DNA of 64,000 nucleotides, from positions 352,804 through 416,803 of the forward strand of contig NZ_LMJB01000008.1 of NCBI RefSeq assembly GCF_001429765.1, in the 5' to 3' direction. This document shows, one piece after another, positions 1-10,325 of this stretch. Below the pieces are notes generated by a model that had not been told where the DNA came from, did not search any database, and saw only the letters and a list, made by a program, of their open reading frames with translations. The position numbers and the translations under genes are program-made. Position 1 is the first letter of the stretch. Every line of letters begins with the position of its first letter. This DNA is from Flavobacterium sp. Root901 (lineage in GTDB: Bacteria; Bacteroidota; Bacteroidia; Flavobacteriales; Flavobacteriaceae).

Positions 1-653
1 CAAAAATTGAAAAGAACAAATTATACTCTCTAAAAGATGCTGCGGCATTATTGAAAGTTGTTGCTTCTGCAAAATTTGATGAGTCTGTTGATATCGCAGT
101 TCGTTTGGGTGTAGATCCAAGAAAAGCGAATCAAATGGTAAGAGGTGTGGTAACTTTACCTCACGGAACAGGAAAGGATGTTAAAGTATTAGCATTGGTT
201 ACTCCGGATAAAGAGGCTGAAGCAAGAGAGGCTGGAGCAGATCATGTTGGTCTTGATGATTACTTACAAAAAATTAAAGACGGCTGGACTGATGTTGATG
301 TTATCATCACTATGCCTGCTGTTATGGGTAAATTAGGTCCATTAGGTCGTATTTTAGGACCTAGAGGTTTAATGCCAAACCCTAAAACAGGTACTGTAAC
401 TATGGATGTTGCAAAAGCTGTTCAAGAGGTTAAAGCTGGTAAAATTGACTTTAAAGTTGATAAAACTGGTATCGTTCACGCAGGAATTGGTAAAGTTTCT
501 TTTGGAGCTGAGCAAATTGTTGACAACGCACACGAAATTATTCAAACATTAATAAAACTTAAACCAACTGCTGCTAAAGGTACATACATTAAAGGTATCC
601 ACCTTACAAGCACTATGAGTCCTGCGATTGCATTAGACCCAAAAGCAGTATAA
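1..653 (+). CDS. rplA: 50S ribosomal protein L1, 5' truncated by window edge
   Basis: L1 binds 23S rRNA at the L1 stalk, helps release E-site tRNA, and in many bacteria represses its own operon. The reading frame is open from base 3 (KIEKNKLYSLKDAAALLKVV) and continues without a break into the L1 core, so the ATG lies upstream of the window. About 217 codons of a usual 230 or so are present. The hallmark L1 signature is visible in the stretch containing MPAVMGKLGPLGRILGPRGL and the following MPNPKTGTV, about two thirds of the way along. It is followed after 22 bases by rplJ, the standard L1-L10-L7/L12-RpoB-RpoC order. The identification is secure; only the N-terminus is missing. Confidence 0.97.
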   Translation, partial: KIEKNKLYSLKDAAALLKVVASAKFDESVDIAVRLGVDPRKANQMVRGVVTLPHGTGKDVKVLALVTPDKEAEAREAGADHVGLDDYLQKIKDGWTDVDVIITMPAVMGKLGPLGRILGPRGLMPNPKTGTVTMDVAKAVQEVKAGKIDFKVDKTGIVHAGIGKVSFGAEQIVDNAHEIIQTLIKLKPTAAKGTYIKGIHLTSTMSPAIALDPKAV

Positions 654-675
654 TTGGTAGTTAAAAATTTTTAGT

Positions 676-1179
676 ATGACTAGAGAAGAAAAATCAATCG
701 CGATTGAAAATTTAACTGCGCAGTTAGCTGGTACAAATATCATTTATGTATCTGATATTTCTGGTTTAAACGCAGAGACAACTTCAAACTTGCGTAGAGC
801 TTGCTTCAAAGCAGGTATCAAATTAGAGGTTGTAAAGAACACTTTGCTTGCAAAAGCAATGGAAGCTTCTGCTAATGATTATGGTGATTTACCTACAGTT
901 TTAAGTGGTAACAGTGCTATATTTATTTCTGATGTTGCTAATGCACCTGGTAAAATTATCAAAGATTTCCGTAAGAAATCTGATAAACCAGTTTTAAAAG
1001 GAGCTTACATCAACTCTGAAGTATATATTGGAGACAACCAATTGGAAGCATTAGCTACAATTAAATCTAAAGAAGAGCTTATCGGAGAAATCATTGGATT
1101 ATTACAATCTCCAGCTCAAAGAATTATTTCTGCTTTACAAAACAAATTCGCTGGCAGCGAAGAAGAAACTGAAGCATAA
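676..1179 (+). CDS. rplJ: 50S ribosomal protein L10
   Basis: L10 anchors the L7/L12 dimers to the ribosomal stalk. The 167-residue product has the normal family length. The N-terminal globular half contains the conserved RNA-binding region around RRACFKAGIKLEVVKNTLLAKAM, and the C-terminal helix that binds L7/L12 ends in an acidic tail (SEEETEA). The ATG at 676 sits 22 bases after rplA and gives the expected N-terminus MTREEKSIAIENL. No Shine-Dalgarno sequence is visible, as usual in Bacteroidota. L10 (with L7/L12) is the classical autoregulator of this operon, but I do not see a clear L10 leader here because L10 directly follows L1. Confidence 0.97.
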   Translation: MTREEKSIAIENLTAQLAGTNIIYVSDISGLNAETTSNLRRACFKAGIKLEVVKNTLLAKAMEASANDYGDLPTVLSGNSAIFISDVANAPGKIIKDFRKKSDKPVLKGAYINSEVYIGDNQLEALATIKSKEELIGEIIGLLQSPAQRIISALQNKFAGSEEETEA

Positions 1180-1191
1180 TAATCAATGCAT

Positions 1192-1205
1192 GGAAGCTCG
1201 CTTCC
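1192..1205 (+). other. small stem-loop between rplJ and rplL
   Basis: GGAAGC and GCTTCC are separated by two bases in the 92-base gap between L10 and L7/L12. There is no T-run after it, so it is not a plain terminator. It could be a processing or partial attenuation site that helps raise L7/L12 output over L10, but that is only inference; a six-pair stem may be chance. Confidence 0.3.
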
Positions 1206-1271
1206 TTGCTGCTTAATTAGCGCACAATAATTAAATTATATTTTACAAAATCATTTTAAACGATAGAAAAA

Positions 1272-1643
1272 ATGGCAGATTTGAAACAATTCGCAGAACA
1301 ATTAGTTAACTTAACAGTTAAAGAAGTTAACGAATTAGCAACAATATTAAAAGACGAGTATGGTATCGAGCCTGCTGCTGCAGCTGTAGTAGTTGCTGCT
1401 GGTGGTGGAGAAGGTGCTGCTGAAGAAGCACAAACTGAATTTACAGTTGTATTAAAAGATGCAGGAGCTTCTAAATTAGCTGTTGTAAAATTAGTTAAAG
1501 AATTAACTGGTTTAGGTCTTAAAGAAGCTAAAGATGTAGTTGACGGTGCTCCATCAAACGTAAAAGAAGGTGTTTCTAAAGAAGAGGCTGAAGGTCTTAA
1601 AAAATCATTAGAAGAAGCTGGAGCTGTTGTTGAGTTAAAATAA
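1272..1643 (+). CDS. rplL: 50S ribosomal protein L7/L12
   Basis: L7/L12 forms the flexible stalk that recruits translation GTPases. At 123 residues it has the usual length. It shows the three normal parts: an N-terminal dimerisation helix (about residues 1-35), an Ala/Gly/Glu-rich hinge (about 38-53, EPAAAAVVVAAGGGEGAAEE), and the C-terminal domain with the conserved GLGLKEAKDVVDGAP segment. It is followed by a strong hairpin terminator, so part of the transcription may stop here before rpoB, consistent with the higher need for L7/L12 than for RNA polymerase. Confidence 0.97.
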   Translation: MADLKQFAEQLVNLTVKEVNELATILKDEYGIEPAAAAVVVAAGGGEGAAEEAQTEFTVVLKDAGASKLAVVKLVKELTGLGLKEAKDVVDGAPSNVKEGVSKEEAEGLKKSLEEAGAVVELK

Positions 1644-1663
1644 CAAAACGCAGTTTAGAACTA

Positions 1664-1707
1664 GGTTTAGACCTTGGATGGAATCATCCAAGGGTCTAAA
1701 CCATTTT
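1664..1707 (+). terminator. Rho-independent terminator/attenuator after rplL
   Basis: A long near-perfect hairpin, arms GGTTTAGACC-TTGGATG and CATCCAA-GGGTCTAAACC with a four-base loop (GAAT), is followed by ATTTTTC. It separates the ribosomal protein genes from rpoB and probably acts as a partial terminator. I could not find a convincing TAnnTTTG promoter between it and rpoB. Confidence 0.8.
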
Positions 1708-1907
1708 TCGTATAATAAAATATATCAAATTTTATTATCAAATAGTTTAAAATACGAAAAAGTTTTTGATCAATACGAAGAAAAAAAATAGAACTCACTT
1801 TTGCTGTTTATTTTTAAAGATGTATTGATTATAATAAGAAAGTATAGATTAAACAGTGTGTTTTACACAAAAAAATTACTTTTTTTTAATCAAAATTTTG
1901 TCCATTG

Positions 1908-4900
1908 ATGATAACAAATCAGACTGAAAGATTGAATTTTGCCTCTACAAAAAATATCCCTGATTATCCGGATTTCTTGGATGTTCAGGTTAAATCTTTT
2001 AAAGATTTCTTTCAATTAGAAACTAAATCTGACGAAAGAGGCAACGAAGGGTTATACAACACCTTCATGGAAAACTTCCCAATTACAGATACAAGAAATA
2101 ACTTTGTATTGGAGTTCCTAGATTATTTTGTTGATCCGCCGCGTTATACAATTCAAGAATGTATAGAGAGAGGTCTTACTTATAGTGTGCCTTTAAAAGC
2201 CAGGTTGAAACTATACTGTACAGATCCAGAACACGAAGATTTTGAAACAATTGTACAAGATGTTTATCTTGGAACAATTCCTTATATGACTCCTAGCGGT
2301 ACCTTTGTGATCAATGGTGCTGAGCGTGTAGTAGTATCACAATTACACCGCTCTCCTGGAGTTTTCTTTGGACAGTCATTCCACGCAAATGGAACTAAAC
2401 TTTATTCTGCCAGAGTAATTCCTTTTAAAGGATCTTGGATAGAATTTTCTACAGATATCAACAGCGTTATGTACGCGTATATCGATAGAAAGAAAAAATT
2501 ACCTGTAACAACTTTATTCCGTGCAATCGGATTCGAAAGAGATAAGGATATTCTTGAAATTTTCGACTTAGCGGAAGAAATTAAAGTTTCTAAAACGGGT
2601 ATTAAGAAATATATTGGAAGAAGACTTGCTGCACGTGTTTTGAATACATGGCACGAGGATTTCGTAGATGAGGATACTGGAGAAGTAGTTTCTATCGAAC
2701 GTAACGAAATCATCCTTGATCGTGACACTATTATCGACAAAGATAATGTTGAAGAGATCATCGATTCTAACGTAAAATCTATTTTGTTACACAAAGAGGA
2801 TAATAACCAGGCAGATTATGCTATTATCCACAACACGTTACAAAAAGATCCAACTAACTCTGAAAAAGAAGCTGTAGAGCACATTTACCGTCAGCTGCGT
2901 AACGCTGAACCGCCTGATGAGGAAACTGCTCGTGGTATTATAGATAAATTGTTCTTCTCTGACCAACGTTATAACTTAGGTGAGGTAGGTCGTTACAGAA
3001 TGAACAAGAAATTGAATTTAGATATCCCTATGGATAAGCAAGTGCTTACTAAAGAAGATATCATTACAATCGTAAAATATTTGATCGAATTGATTAACTC
3101 TAAAGCAGAGATTGATGATATTGATCACTTATCAAACCGTCGTGTTAGAACAGTTGGTGAACAATTGTCTCAACAATTCGGTGTTGGTTTAGCACGTATG
3201 GCCAGAACCATTCGTGAGAGAATGAACGTTAGAGATAACGAGGTGTTTACGCCAATTGATTTGATTAATGCTAAAACATTATCATCAGTTATCAACTCTT
3301 TCTTTGGAACTAACCAGTTATCTCAATTTATGGATCAAACGAATCCATTAGCTGAGATTACACACAAAAGAAGACTTTCTGCACTTGGACCAGGTGGACT
3401 TTCGAGAGAAAGAGCTGGTTTCGAGGTTCGTGACGTTCACTATACGCACTATGGACGTTTATGTCCGATTGAGACTCCAGAGGGACCAAACATTGGTTTG
3501 ATTTCATCTCTTGGTGTTTACGCTAAAGTAAACGGAATGGGATTCATCGAAACACCTTACCGTAAAGTAACTAATGGTGTAGTTGATTTAGAAAGTACTC
3601 CAGTTTACTTGAGTGCTGAAGAAGAAGAAGGTAAAATGATTGCTCAGGCAAACATTGAAATGGACGCTTCTGGTAAAATTACAGCTAGCAATGTAATTGC
3701 TCGTGAGGAGGGTGACTTCCCGGTTGTTGAGCCATCAGTAGTTCATTATACAGACGTTGCTCCTAATCAGATTGCTTCGATTTCTGCATCTTTGATTCCT
3801 TTCCTGGAGCATGATGATGCGAACCGTGCGTTGATGGGATCAAACATGATGCGTCAGGCAGTTCCTTTGATCCGTCCTGAAGCACCAATTGTAGGTACAG
3901 GTTTAGAGCGTCAGGTAGCTTCAGATTCAAGAGTATTAATCAATGCTGAAGGGCATGGAACTGTTGAATATGTTGATGCTAATATCATTACTATTAAATA
4001 CGATCGTACAGAAGACGAAAGAATGGTTAGTTTTGATGCTGATGAAAAAACTTACAACCTAATTAAATTTAGAAAAACCAATCAGGGTACAAGTATCAAC
4101 TTGAAACCAATCGTAAGAAAAGGTGACAGAGTTGTTCCTGGACAAGTATTATCAGAAGGTTATGCTACTCAAAATGGAGAATTAGCTTTAGGTAGAAACT
4201 TAAAAGTTGCGTTCATGCCATGGAAAGGATACAACTTCGAGGATGCGATTGTTATTTCTGAAAAAGTAGTTCGTGATGATATTTTTACTTCTATCCACGT
4301 TGATGATTATTCATTAGAGGTTAGAGATACTAAGTTAGGAAATGAAGAGTTAACAAACGATATTCCTAACGTTTCTGAAGAAGCTACTAAAGATTTAGAT
4401 GAAAACGGTATGATCAGAATTGGAGCAGAGGTAAAACCTGGCGATATTTTGATTGGAAAAATTACACCAAAAGGAGAATCAGATCCTACTCCGGAAGAGA
4501 AATTGCTTCGTGCAATCTTTGGAGATAAAGCGGGAGATGTAAAAGATGCTTCATTAAAAGCTTCTCCATCTTTACATGGTGTAGTTCTTGACAAAAAATT
4601 ATTTGCAAGAGCCGTAAAAGATAAACGTAAGCGTACTCAGGATAAAGATGCTTTAGGAGCTCTTGAAATGGAGTTTGAAACTAAATTTGTTGAATTAAAA
4701 GACAGATTAGTTGAAAAATTATTCCTGATCGTAAACGGAAAAACATCTCAGGGTGTAATGAATGATTTGGGTGAAGAAGTTTTACCAAAAGGTAAAAAAT
4801 ATACTCAGAAAATGCTTTACGCAGTAGAAGATTTTGCTCACTTAAGCAAAGGTCAGTGGGTTGCTGATGATGCTACTAATAAAATGGTTAATGATTTAAT

Positions 4901-5720
4901 TCATAACTATAAAATTAAGCTGAACGACTTACAAGGAGCGTTAAGAAGAGAGAAATTCACTATTACAGTAGGAGATGAATTACCATCTGGTATCTTGAAA
5001 TTAGCTAAGATTTATATTGCTAAAAAACGTAAGCTGAAAGTAGGGGATAAAATGGCAGGACGTCACGGTAACAAAGGTATTGTTGCAAGAATTGTTCGTC
5101 ATGAAGATATGCCTTTCTTAGAAGACGGAACACCGGTAGATATCGTATTGAATCCACTTGGGGTACCTTCACGTATGAACATTGGTCAGATTTATGAGAC
5201 TGTTCTTGGATGGGCTGGTATGAACTTGGGTAGAAAATTTGCTACTCCAATTTTTGACGGTGCTTCTCTTGACGAGATCAACGCTTTGACTGATGAAGCT
5301 AACGTACCACGTTTTGGACATACATATCTTTATGATGGTGGAACTGGAGAGCGTTTTGCACAAAAAGCAACTGTGGGTGTAATTTACATGCTTAAATTAG
5401 GACACATGGTTGATGATAAGATGCACGCACGTTCTATCGGACCATACTCATTAATTACGCAGCAGCCGCTTGGAGGTAAAGCTCAATTTGGAGGTCAGCG
5501 TTTTGGAGAGATGGAGGTTTGGGCACTTGAGGCTTATGGAGCTTCTAGTACTTTACGTGAAATCTTAACTGTTAAGTCTGATGACGTTATTGGTAGAGCT
5601 AAAACTTACGAAGCTATCGTTAAGGGTGAAACTATGCCAGAACCAGGTTTACCAGAATCATTCAATGTATTAATGCACGAATTGAAAGGTCTTGGATTAG
5701 ATCTTCGTTTGGAAGAATAA
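1908..5720 (+). CDS. rpoB: DNA-directed RNA polymerase subunit beta
   Basis: The beta subunit forms one pincer of RNA polymerase and holds the rifampicin pocket. The product is 1270 residues from the second of two adjacent ATG codons (1905 and 1908); MITNQTERLNF is the N-terminus I expect for flavobacteria, and either ATG is possible. The rifampicin region, with FGTNQLSQFMDQTNPLAEIT followed by HKRRLSALGPGGLSRERAGF, lies near residues 465-510 and shows no obvious resistance change. The C-terminal signature GGKAQFGGQRFGEMEVWALE is intact. A 287-base spacer, unusually long for this gene pair, separates it from rpoC. Confidence 0.97.
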   Translation: MITNQTERLNFASTKNIPDYPDFLDVQVKSFKDFFQLETKSDERGNEGLYNTFMENFPITDTRNNFVLEFLDYFVDPPRYTIQECIERGLTYSVPLKARLKLYCTDPEHEDFETIVQDVYLGTIPYMTPSGTFVINGAERVVVSQLHRSPGVFFGQSFHANGTKLYSARVIPFKGSWIEFSTDINSVMYAYIDRKKKLPVTTLFRAIGFERDKDILEIFDLAEEIKVSKTGIKKYIGRRLAARVLNTWHEDFVDEDTGEVVSIERNEIILDRDTIIDKDNVEEIIDSNVKSILLHKEDNNQADYAIIHNTLQKDPTNSEKEAVEHIYRQLRNAEPPDEETARGIIDKLFFSDQRYNLGEVGRYRMNKKLNLDIPMDKQVLTKEDIITIVKYLIELINSKAEIDDIDHLSNRRVRTVGEQLSQQFGVGLARMARTIRERMNVRDNEVFTPIDLINAKTLSSVINSFFGTNQLSQFMDQTNPLAEITHKRRLSALGPGGLSRERAGFEVRDVHYTHYGRLCPIETPEGPNIGLISSLGVYAKVNGMGFIETPYRKVTNGVVDLESTPVYLSAEEEEGKMIAQANIEMDASGKITASNVIAREEGDFPVVEPSVVHYTDVAPNQIASISASLIPFLEHDDANRALMGSNMMRQAVPLIRPEAPIVGTGLERQVASDSRVLINAEGHGTVEYVDANIITIKYDRTEDERMVSFDADEKTYNLIKFRKTNQGTSINLKPIVRKGDRVVPGQVLSEGYATQNGELALGRNLKVAFMPWKGYNFEDAIVISEKVVRDDIFTSIHVDDYSLEVRDTKLGNEELTNDIPNVSEEATKDLDENGMIRIGAEVKPGDILIGKITPKGESDPTPEEKLLRAIFGDKAGDVKDASLKASPSLHGVVLDKKLFARAVKDKRKRTQDKDALGALEMEFETKFVELKDRLVEKLFLIVNGKTSQGVMNDLGEEVLPKGKKYTQKMLYAVEDFAHLSKGQWVADDATNKMVNDLIHNYKIKLNDLQGALRREKFTITVGDELPSGILKLAKIYIAKKRKLKVGDKMAGRHGNKGIVARIVRHEDMPFLEDGTPVDIVLNPLGVPSRMNIGQIYETVLGWAGMNLGRKFATPIFDGASLDEINALTDEANVPRFGHTYLYDGGTGERFAQKATVGVIYMLKLGHMVDDKMHARSIGPYSLITQQPLGGKAQFGGQRFGEMEVWALEAYGASSTLREILTVKSDDVIGRAKTYEAIVKGETMPEPGLPESFNVLMHELKGLGLDLRLEE

Positions 5721-6007
5721 TAAAGATATTCAGTTACAGTCTCAGTTTTCAGCTTATTGCTGAAGCTGAGACTTAAACTGTTTAATAAATTAAAGTTTTT
5801 AAAGATTTATACCCGTAACCCGTTCCGATTTTTTATAATAATGTAAAAACATTTTATAACTAGCACTTCAAATATACATCTGAAGTTTAGAGAAGTAATT
5901 CGAGGTAAGCGTAATGATTTAACTCTTTTTTAAAGGAAACTTTTCAAGAGATGTAGATTGTGAATCTAAATCAATTTTTAACAGCAAGTAAATCAATAGT
6001 AAAAACT
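5721..6007 (+). other. rpoB-rpoC spacer with stem-loop
   Basis: This 287-base gap has no gene. A stem-loop at 5738-5773 has arms AGTCTCAG-TTTTCAGC and GCTGAAG-CTGAGACT with a loop of about five bases; no T-run follows, so it looks more like an RNA processing or stability element than a terminator. A second short hairpin (ACTTCA ... TGAAGT, near 5864-5886) is also present. No good TAnnTTTG promoter was seen. Confidence 0.45.
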
Positions 6008-9000
6008 ATGATGAATAATAGAAACAATAAAGATAAGAATCCAGTAAAAAGATTTAACAAAATCTCTATTGGATTGGCTTCACCAGAATCTATCTTGAAA
6101 GAATCAAGAGGAGAGGTTTTAAAGCCGGAAACAATCAATTATAGAACTCACAAACCAGAGCGTGACGGACTTTTCTGCGAAAGAATCTTCGGACCAGTAA
6201 AAGATTTTGAATGTGCTTGTGGTAAGTATAAAAGAATTCGCTACAAGGGTATCATTTGCGACCGTTGTGGTGTAGAGGTTACAGAGAAAAAAGTACGTCG
6301 TGACAGAGTTGGACACATCAACCTTGTTGTGCCAATCGCTCACATTTGGTATTTCCGTTCTCTTCCAAACAAAATTGGTTATATCCTTGGTCTTCCATCT
6401 AAGAAATTAGATATGATCATTTACTACGAAAGATATGTAGTAATCCAGGCTGGTATTGCTAAAAATGCTGATGGAGAATCTTTACAAAGATTAGATTTCT
6501 TAACTGAAGAAGAATACTTAAACATTTTAGATACTCTTCCACAGGAAAACCAATATTTAGATGATTTAGATCCTAATAAATTTGTTGCCAAAATGGGAGC
6601 AGAATGTATTATGGATTTATTAGCTCGTATTGATCTTGATGCATTATCTTATGAATTAAGACACAGTGCTAACAATGAAACGTCTAAGCAAAGAAAAACT
6701 GAAGCTTTAAAAAGGTTACAAGTTGTTGAGTCATTCCGTGAGTCTAACGAAAACCGCGAAAACCGTCCTGAATGGATGATTATGAAAGTGGTTCCAGTTA
6801 TCCCGCCGGAATTGCGTCCGCTTGTGCCGCTTGATGGAGGTCGTTTTGCAACTTCAGATTTGAACGATTTATACCGCCGTGTAATCATCCGTAACAATCG
6901 TTTAAAAAGATTAATGGAGATTAAAGCTCCTGAAGTTATCTTAAGAAACGAGAAACGTATGTTACAGGAATCTGTAGATTCATTATTTGATAACACTCGT
7001 AAAGCTTCTGCTGTTAAAACAGAATCAAACAGACCATTAAAATCATTATCTGATTCCTTAAAAGGTAAGCAAGGACGTTTCCGTCAAAACTTACTTGGAA
7101 AACGTGTGGATTATTCTGCCCGTTCGGTAATTGTTGTTGGTCCTGAGTTAAAATTATTCGAATGCGGATTGCCTAAAGACATGGCATCTGAGTTATACAA
7201 ACCTTTCGTTATCCGTAAATTGATTGAAAGAGGTATTGTAAAAACAGTAAAATCTGCTAAGAAAATCATAGACAAAAAAGAGCCGGTAGTTTGGGATATT
7301 TTAGAAAATGTAATTAAAGGACACCCAGTATTACTGAACCGTGCTCCTACTTTGCACAGACTTGGTATTCAGGCATTCCAGCCTAAATTAATTGAAGGAA
7401 AAGCAATCCAGTTACACCCATTAGTATGTACGGCATTCAACGCCGATTTCGATGGTGACCAGATGGCGGTTCACTTACCATTAGGACCAGAAGCTATTTT
7501 AGAGGCTCAATTATTAATGCTGGCTTCTCATAATATCTTGAACCCTGCAAATGGTGCTCCAATTACTGTACCTTCTCAGGACATGGTCTTGGGTCTATAT
7601 TATATGACCAAAGAGCGTATTTCTACAGAAGATCACATTATTTTAGGTCAGGATTTGACTTTCTATTCTGCTGAAGAAGTAAATATTGCATTAAACGAAG
7701 GAAGATTAGAATTGAATGCTCGTGTGAAAATCAGAGCAAAAGATTTTAATGAAAACGGAGAGTTAGTGTACAAAATTATCCAAACAACTGCAGGACGTGT
7801 ATTATTTAACGAAGTAGTACCGGAAGCAGCTGGATATATCAACGACGTATTGACTAAGAAAAACCTTAGAGATATTATCGGACACATTTTAAGTGTGACT
7901 GATGTACCTACAACGGCAGCTTTCTTGGATAATATGAAAGATATGGGTTATAAATTCGCATTTAGAGGAGGTTTATCATTCTCTTTAGGTGATATTAGAA
8001 TTCCAGAACAAAAAACTAAATTGATTGCAGATGCCAGAGAGCAAGTTGAAGGTATCTCAACAAACTATAACATGGGTCTTATTACCAATAACGAGCGTTA
8101 CAACCAGGTTATTGACGTATGGACTTCTGCGAATGCTCAGTTAACAGAATTAGCAATGAAAAATATTAGAGAAGACCAGCAAGGTTTCAACTCTGTATAT
8201 ATGATGCTTGACTCTGGGGCGAGGGGTTCTAAGGAACAGATTCGTCAGTTAACAGGTATGCGTGGTTTGATGGCTAAGCCTAAAAAATCTACTGCCGGTG
8301 GTGGTGAGATTATTGAAAACCCGATTCTTTCTAACTTTAAGGAAGGTCTTTCGATCCTTGAGTACTTCATTTCTACCCACGGTGCCCGTAAAGGTCTTGC
8401 GGATACGGCTCTTAAAACAGCCGATGCTGGTTACTTAACAAGAAGGCTTCATGACGTTTCTCAGGATGTTATTGTTAACATCGAAGACTGTGGAACTTTA
8501 AGAGGTGTTGAAGTTGCAGCATTGAAGAAAAATGAGGAAATCGTTGAGTCATTAGGAGAGAGAATTTTAGGACGTGTTGCTTTACAAGACGTTATCAATC
8601 CTCTTACTAACGAAGTAATGGTTCAGTCTGGTCAACAAATTACTGAAGCAATTATGAGAACTATCGAAGCTTCTCCAATTGAAAAAGTAGAGGTTAGATC
8701 TCCATTAACTTGTGAGGCTTTAAAAGGTATTTGTGCTAAATGTTACGGTAGAAACTTAGCTACTGGTAAGATGACACAAAGAGGTGAAGCTGTTGGAGTT
8801 ATTGCAGCTCAGTCTATTGGTGAACCAGGTACACAGTTAACACTTCGTACGTTCCACGTTGGAGGGGTTGCAGGAGGTATTTCTGAAGAGTCTAGTATTG
8901 TTACAAGATTCAACGGTAGACTTGAAATTGAAGATTTAAAAACTGTTAAAGGTGAGGATAGTGAAGGTAATGCGGTTGATATCGTAGTATCTCGTTCAAC

Positions 9001-10315
9001 TGAATTAAAATTAGTTGACGAAAAAACTGGAATCGTTTTAAATACACATAACATTCCTTACGGTTCTAGTATCTTTGTAAAAGATGGAGAAACTGTTGGA
9101 AAAGGAACTGTAATCTGTAAATGGGATCCATATAACGGTGTAATTGTTTCTGAATTTACTGGTAAGATCGCTTACGAAGATTTAGAGCAAGGACAATCGT
9201 TCATGGTGGAAATCGATGAGCAGACTGGTTTCCAGGAAAAAGTAATTTCTGAGGCCAGAAACAAAAAATTAATTCCAACTTTATTGGTTTACGGTAAAGA
9301 AGGTGAATTAATTCGTTCATACAACTTACCAGTAGGTGCACACTTAATGGTTGAGAATGGTGAGAAAATTAAAGCAGGTAAAGTATTAGTAAAAATTCCA
9401 CGTCGTTCTTCTAAAGCAGGCGATATCACGGGAGGTTTACCAAGAATTACTGAGCTTCTAGAGGCTCGTAACCCTTCTAACCCAGCAGTTGTATCTGAAA
9501 TTGATGGTGTTGTATCTTTCGGTAAAATCAAAAGAGGTAACCGTGAGATCGTTATCGAGTCTAAATTTGGTGAGATTAAAAAGTATTTAGTTAAACTTTC
9601 TAGCCAAATCTTAGTACAAGAAAATGACTTCGTAAGAGCGGGAGTACCATTGTCTGACGGTGCAATTACACCAGATGATATCTTAAGAATTCAAGGACCG
9701 GCTGCTGTTCAACAGTATTTAGTAAATGAAATTCAGGAGGTTTACCGTTTACAAGGGGTAAAAATTAATGACAAGCACTTTGAGGTAGTTATTCGTCAAA
9801 TGATGCGTAAAGTAAGAGTTCAGGATCCGGGAGATACTTTATTCTTAGAAGATCAATTAATTCACACTAAAGATTTCATCGTTCAAAACGATAAATTATA
9901 TGGTATGAAAGTAGTTGAAGATGCTGGAGATTCTTCAGTATTAAAACCAGGTCAGATTATTTCTCCTCGTGAATTGCGTGATGAAAATTCATTATTGAAA
10001 CGTACAGATAAAAATCTTGTTGTAGCAAGAGACGTAATTACTGCAACTGCAACGCCAGTGCTTCAGGGTATTACAAGAGCTTCGTTACAAACTAAATCAT
10101 TCATTTCTGCGGCTTCATTCCAGGAGACAACGAAAGTACTTAACGAGGCTGCTGTAGCTGGTAAAGTAGATGATCTAGAAGGATTAAAAGAAAATGTAAT
10201 TGTTGGACACAGAATTCCTGCGGGAACTGGTATGAGAGAGTACGATAACACTATCGTAGGATCTAAAGACGATTACAACGAAATGATGGCTAATAAAGAA
10301 GAATACATTTATTAA
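6008..10315 (+). CDS. rpoC: DNA-directed RNA polymerase subunit beta'
   Basis: The beta' subunit carries the active-site magnesium. The frame is open from a GTG at 5960, but I chose the ATG at 6008 because MMNNRNNKDKNPVKRFNKIS is the expected flavobacterial N-terminus; this gives 1435 residues. The N-terminal zinc site (CACGKYKRIRYKGIICDRCG) is near residues 69-90. The catalytic NADFDGDQMAVH is near residue 480, and the second zinc cysteine cluster (CEALKGICAKCYGRNL) is near residue 900. All hallmark motifs are intact. The gene runs 10 bases before the DUF3467 gene and probably shares its transcript. Confidence 0.97.
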   Translation: MMNNRNNKDKNPVKRFNKISIGLASPESILKESRGEVLKPETINYRTHKPERDGLFCERIFGPVKDFECACGKYKRIRYKGIICDRCGVEVTEKKVRRDRVGHINLVVPIAHIWYFRSLPNKIGYILGLPSKKLDMIIYYERYVVIQAGIAKNADGESLQRLDFLTEEEYLNILDTLPQENQYLDDLDPNKFVAKMGAECIMDLLARIDLDALSYELRHSANNETSKQRKTEALKRLQVVESFRESNENRENRPEWMIMKVVPVIPPELRPLVPLDGGRFATSDLNDLYRRVIIRNNRLKRLMEIKAPEVILRNEKRMLQESVDSLFDNTRKASAVKTESNRPLKSLSDSLKGKQGRFRQNLLGKRVDYSARSVIVVGPELKLFECGLPKDMASELYKPFVIRKLIERGIVKTVKSAKKIIDKKEPVVWDILENVIKGHPVLLNRAPTLHRLGIQAFQPKLIEGKAIQLHPLVCTAFNADFDGDQMAVHLPLGPEAILEAQLLMLASHNILNPANGAPITVPSQDMVLGLYYMTKERISTEDHIILGQDLTFYSAEEVNIALNEGRLELNARVKIRAKDFNENGELVYKIIQTTAGRVLFNEVVPEAAGYINDVLTKKNLRDIIGHILSVTDVPTTAAFLDNMKDMGYKFAFRGGLSFSLGDIRIPEQKTKLIADAREQVEGISTNYNMGLITNNERYNQVIDVWTSANAQLTELAMKNIREDQQGFNSVYMMLDSGARGSKEQIRQLTGMRGLMAKPKKSTAGGGEIIENPILSNFKEGLSILEYFISTHGARKGLADTALKTADAGYLTRRLHDVSQDVIVNIEDCGTLRGVEVAALKKNEEIVESLGERILGRVALQDVINPLTNEVMVQSGQQITEAIMRTIEASPIEKVEVRSPLTCEALKGICAKCYGRNLATGKMTQRGEAVGVIAAQSIGEPGTQLTLRTFHVGGVAGGISEESSIVTRFNGRLEIEDLKTVKGEDSEGNAVDIVVSRSTELKLVDEKTGIVLNTHNIPYGSSIFVKDGETVGKGTVICKWDPYNGVIVSEFTGKIAYEDLEQGQSFMVEIDEQTGFQEKVISEARNKKLIPTLLVYGKEGELIRSYNLPVGAHLMVENGEKIKAGKVLVKIPRRSSKAGDITGGLPRITELLEARNPSNPAVVSEIDGVVSFGKIKRGNREIVIESKFGEIKKYLVKLSSQILVQENDFVRAGVPLSDGAITPDDILRIQGPAAVQQYLVNEIQEVYRLQGVKINDKHFEVVIRQMMRKVRVQDPGDTLFLEDQLIHTKDFIVQNDKLYGMKVVEDAGDSSVLKPGQIISPRELRDENSLLKRTDKNLVVARDVITATATPVLQGITRASLQTKSFISAASFQETTKVLNEAAVAGKVDDLEGLKENVIVGHRIPAGTGMREYDNTIVGSKDDYNEMMANKEEYIY

Positions 10316-10325
10316 TTAGGAAACT

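Noticed and set aside
1708..1907. A housekeeping promoter for rpoB
   Set aside because: The only TTTTG near the right place lacks the TA of the -7 element and a properly spaced -33 TTG.
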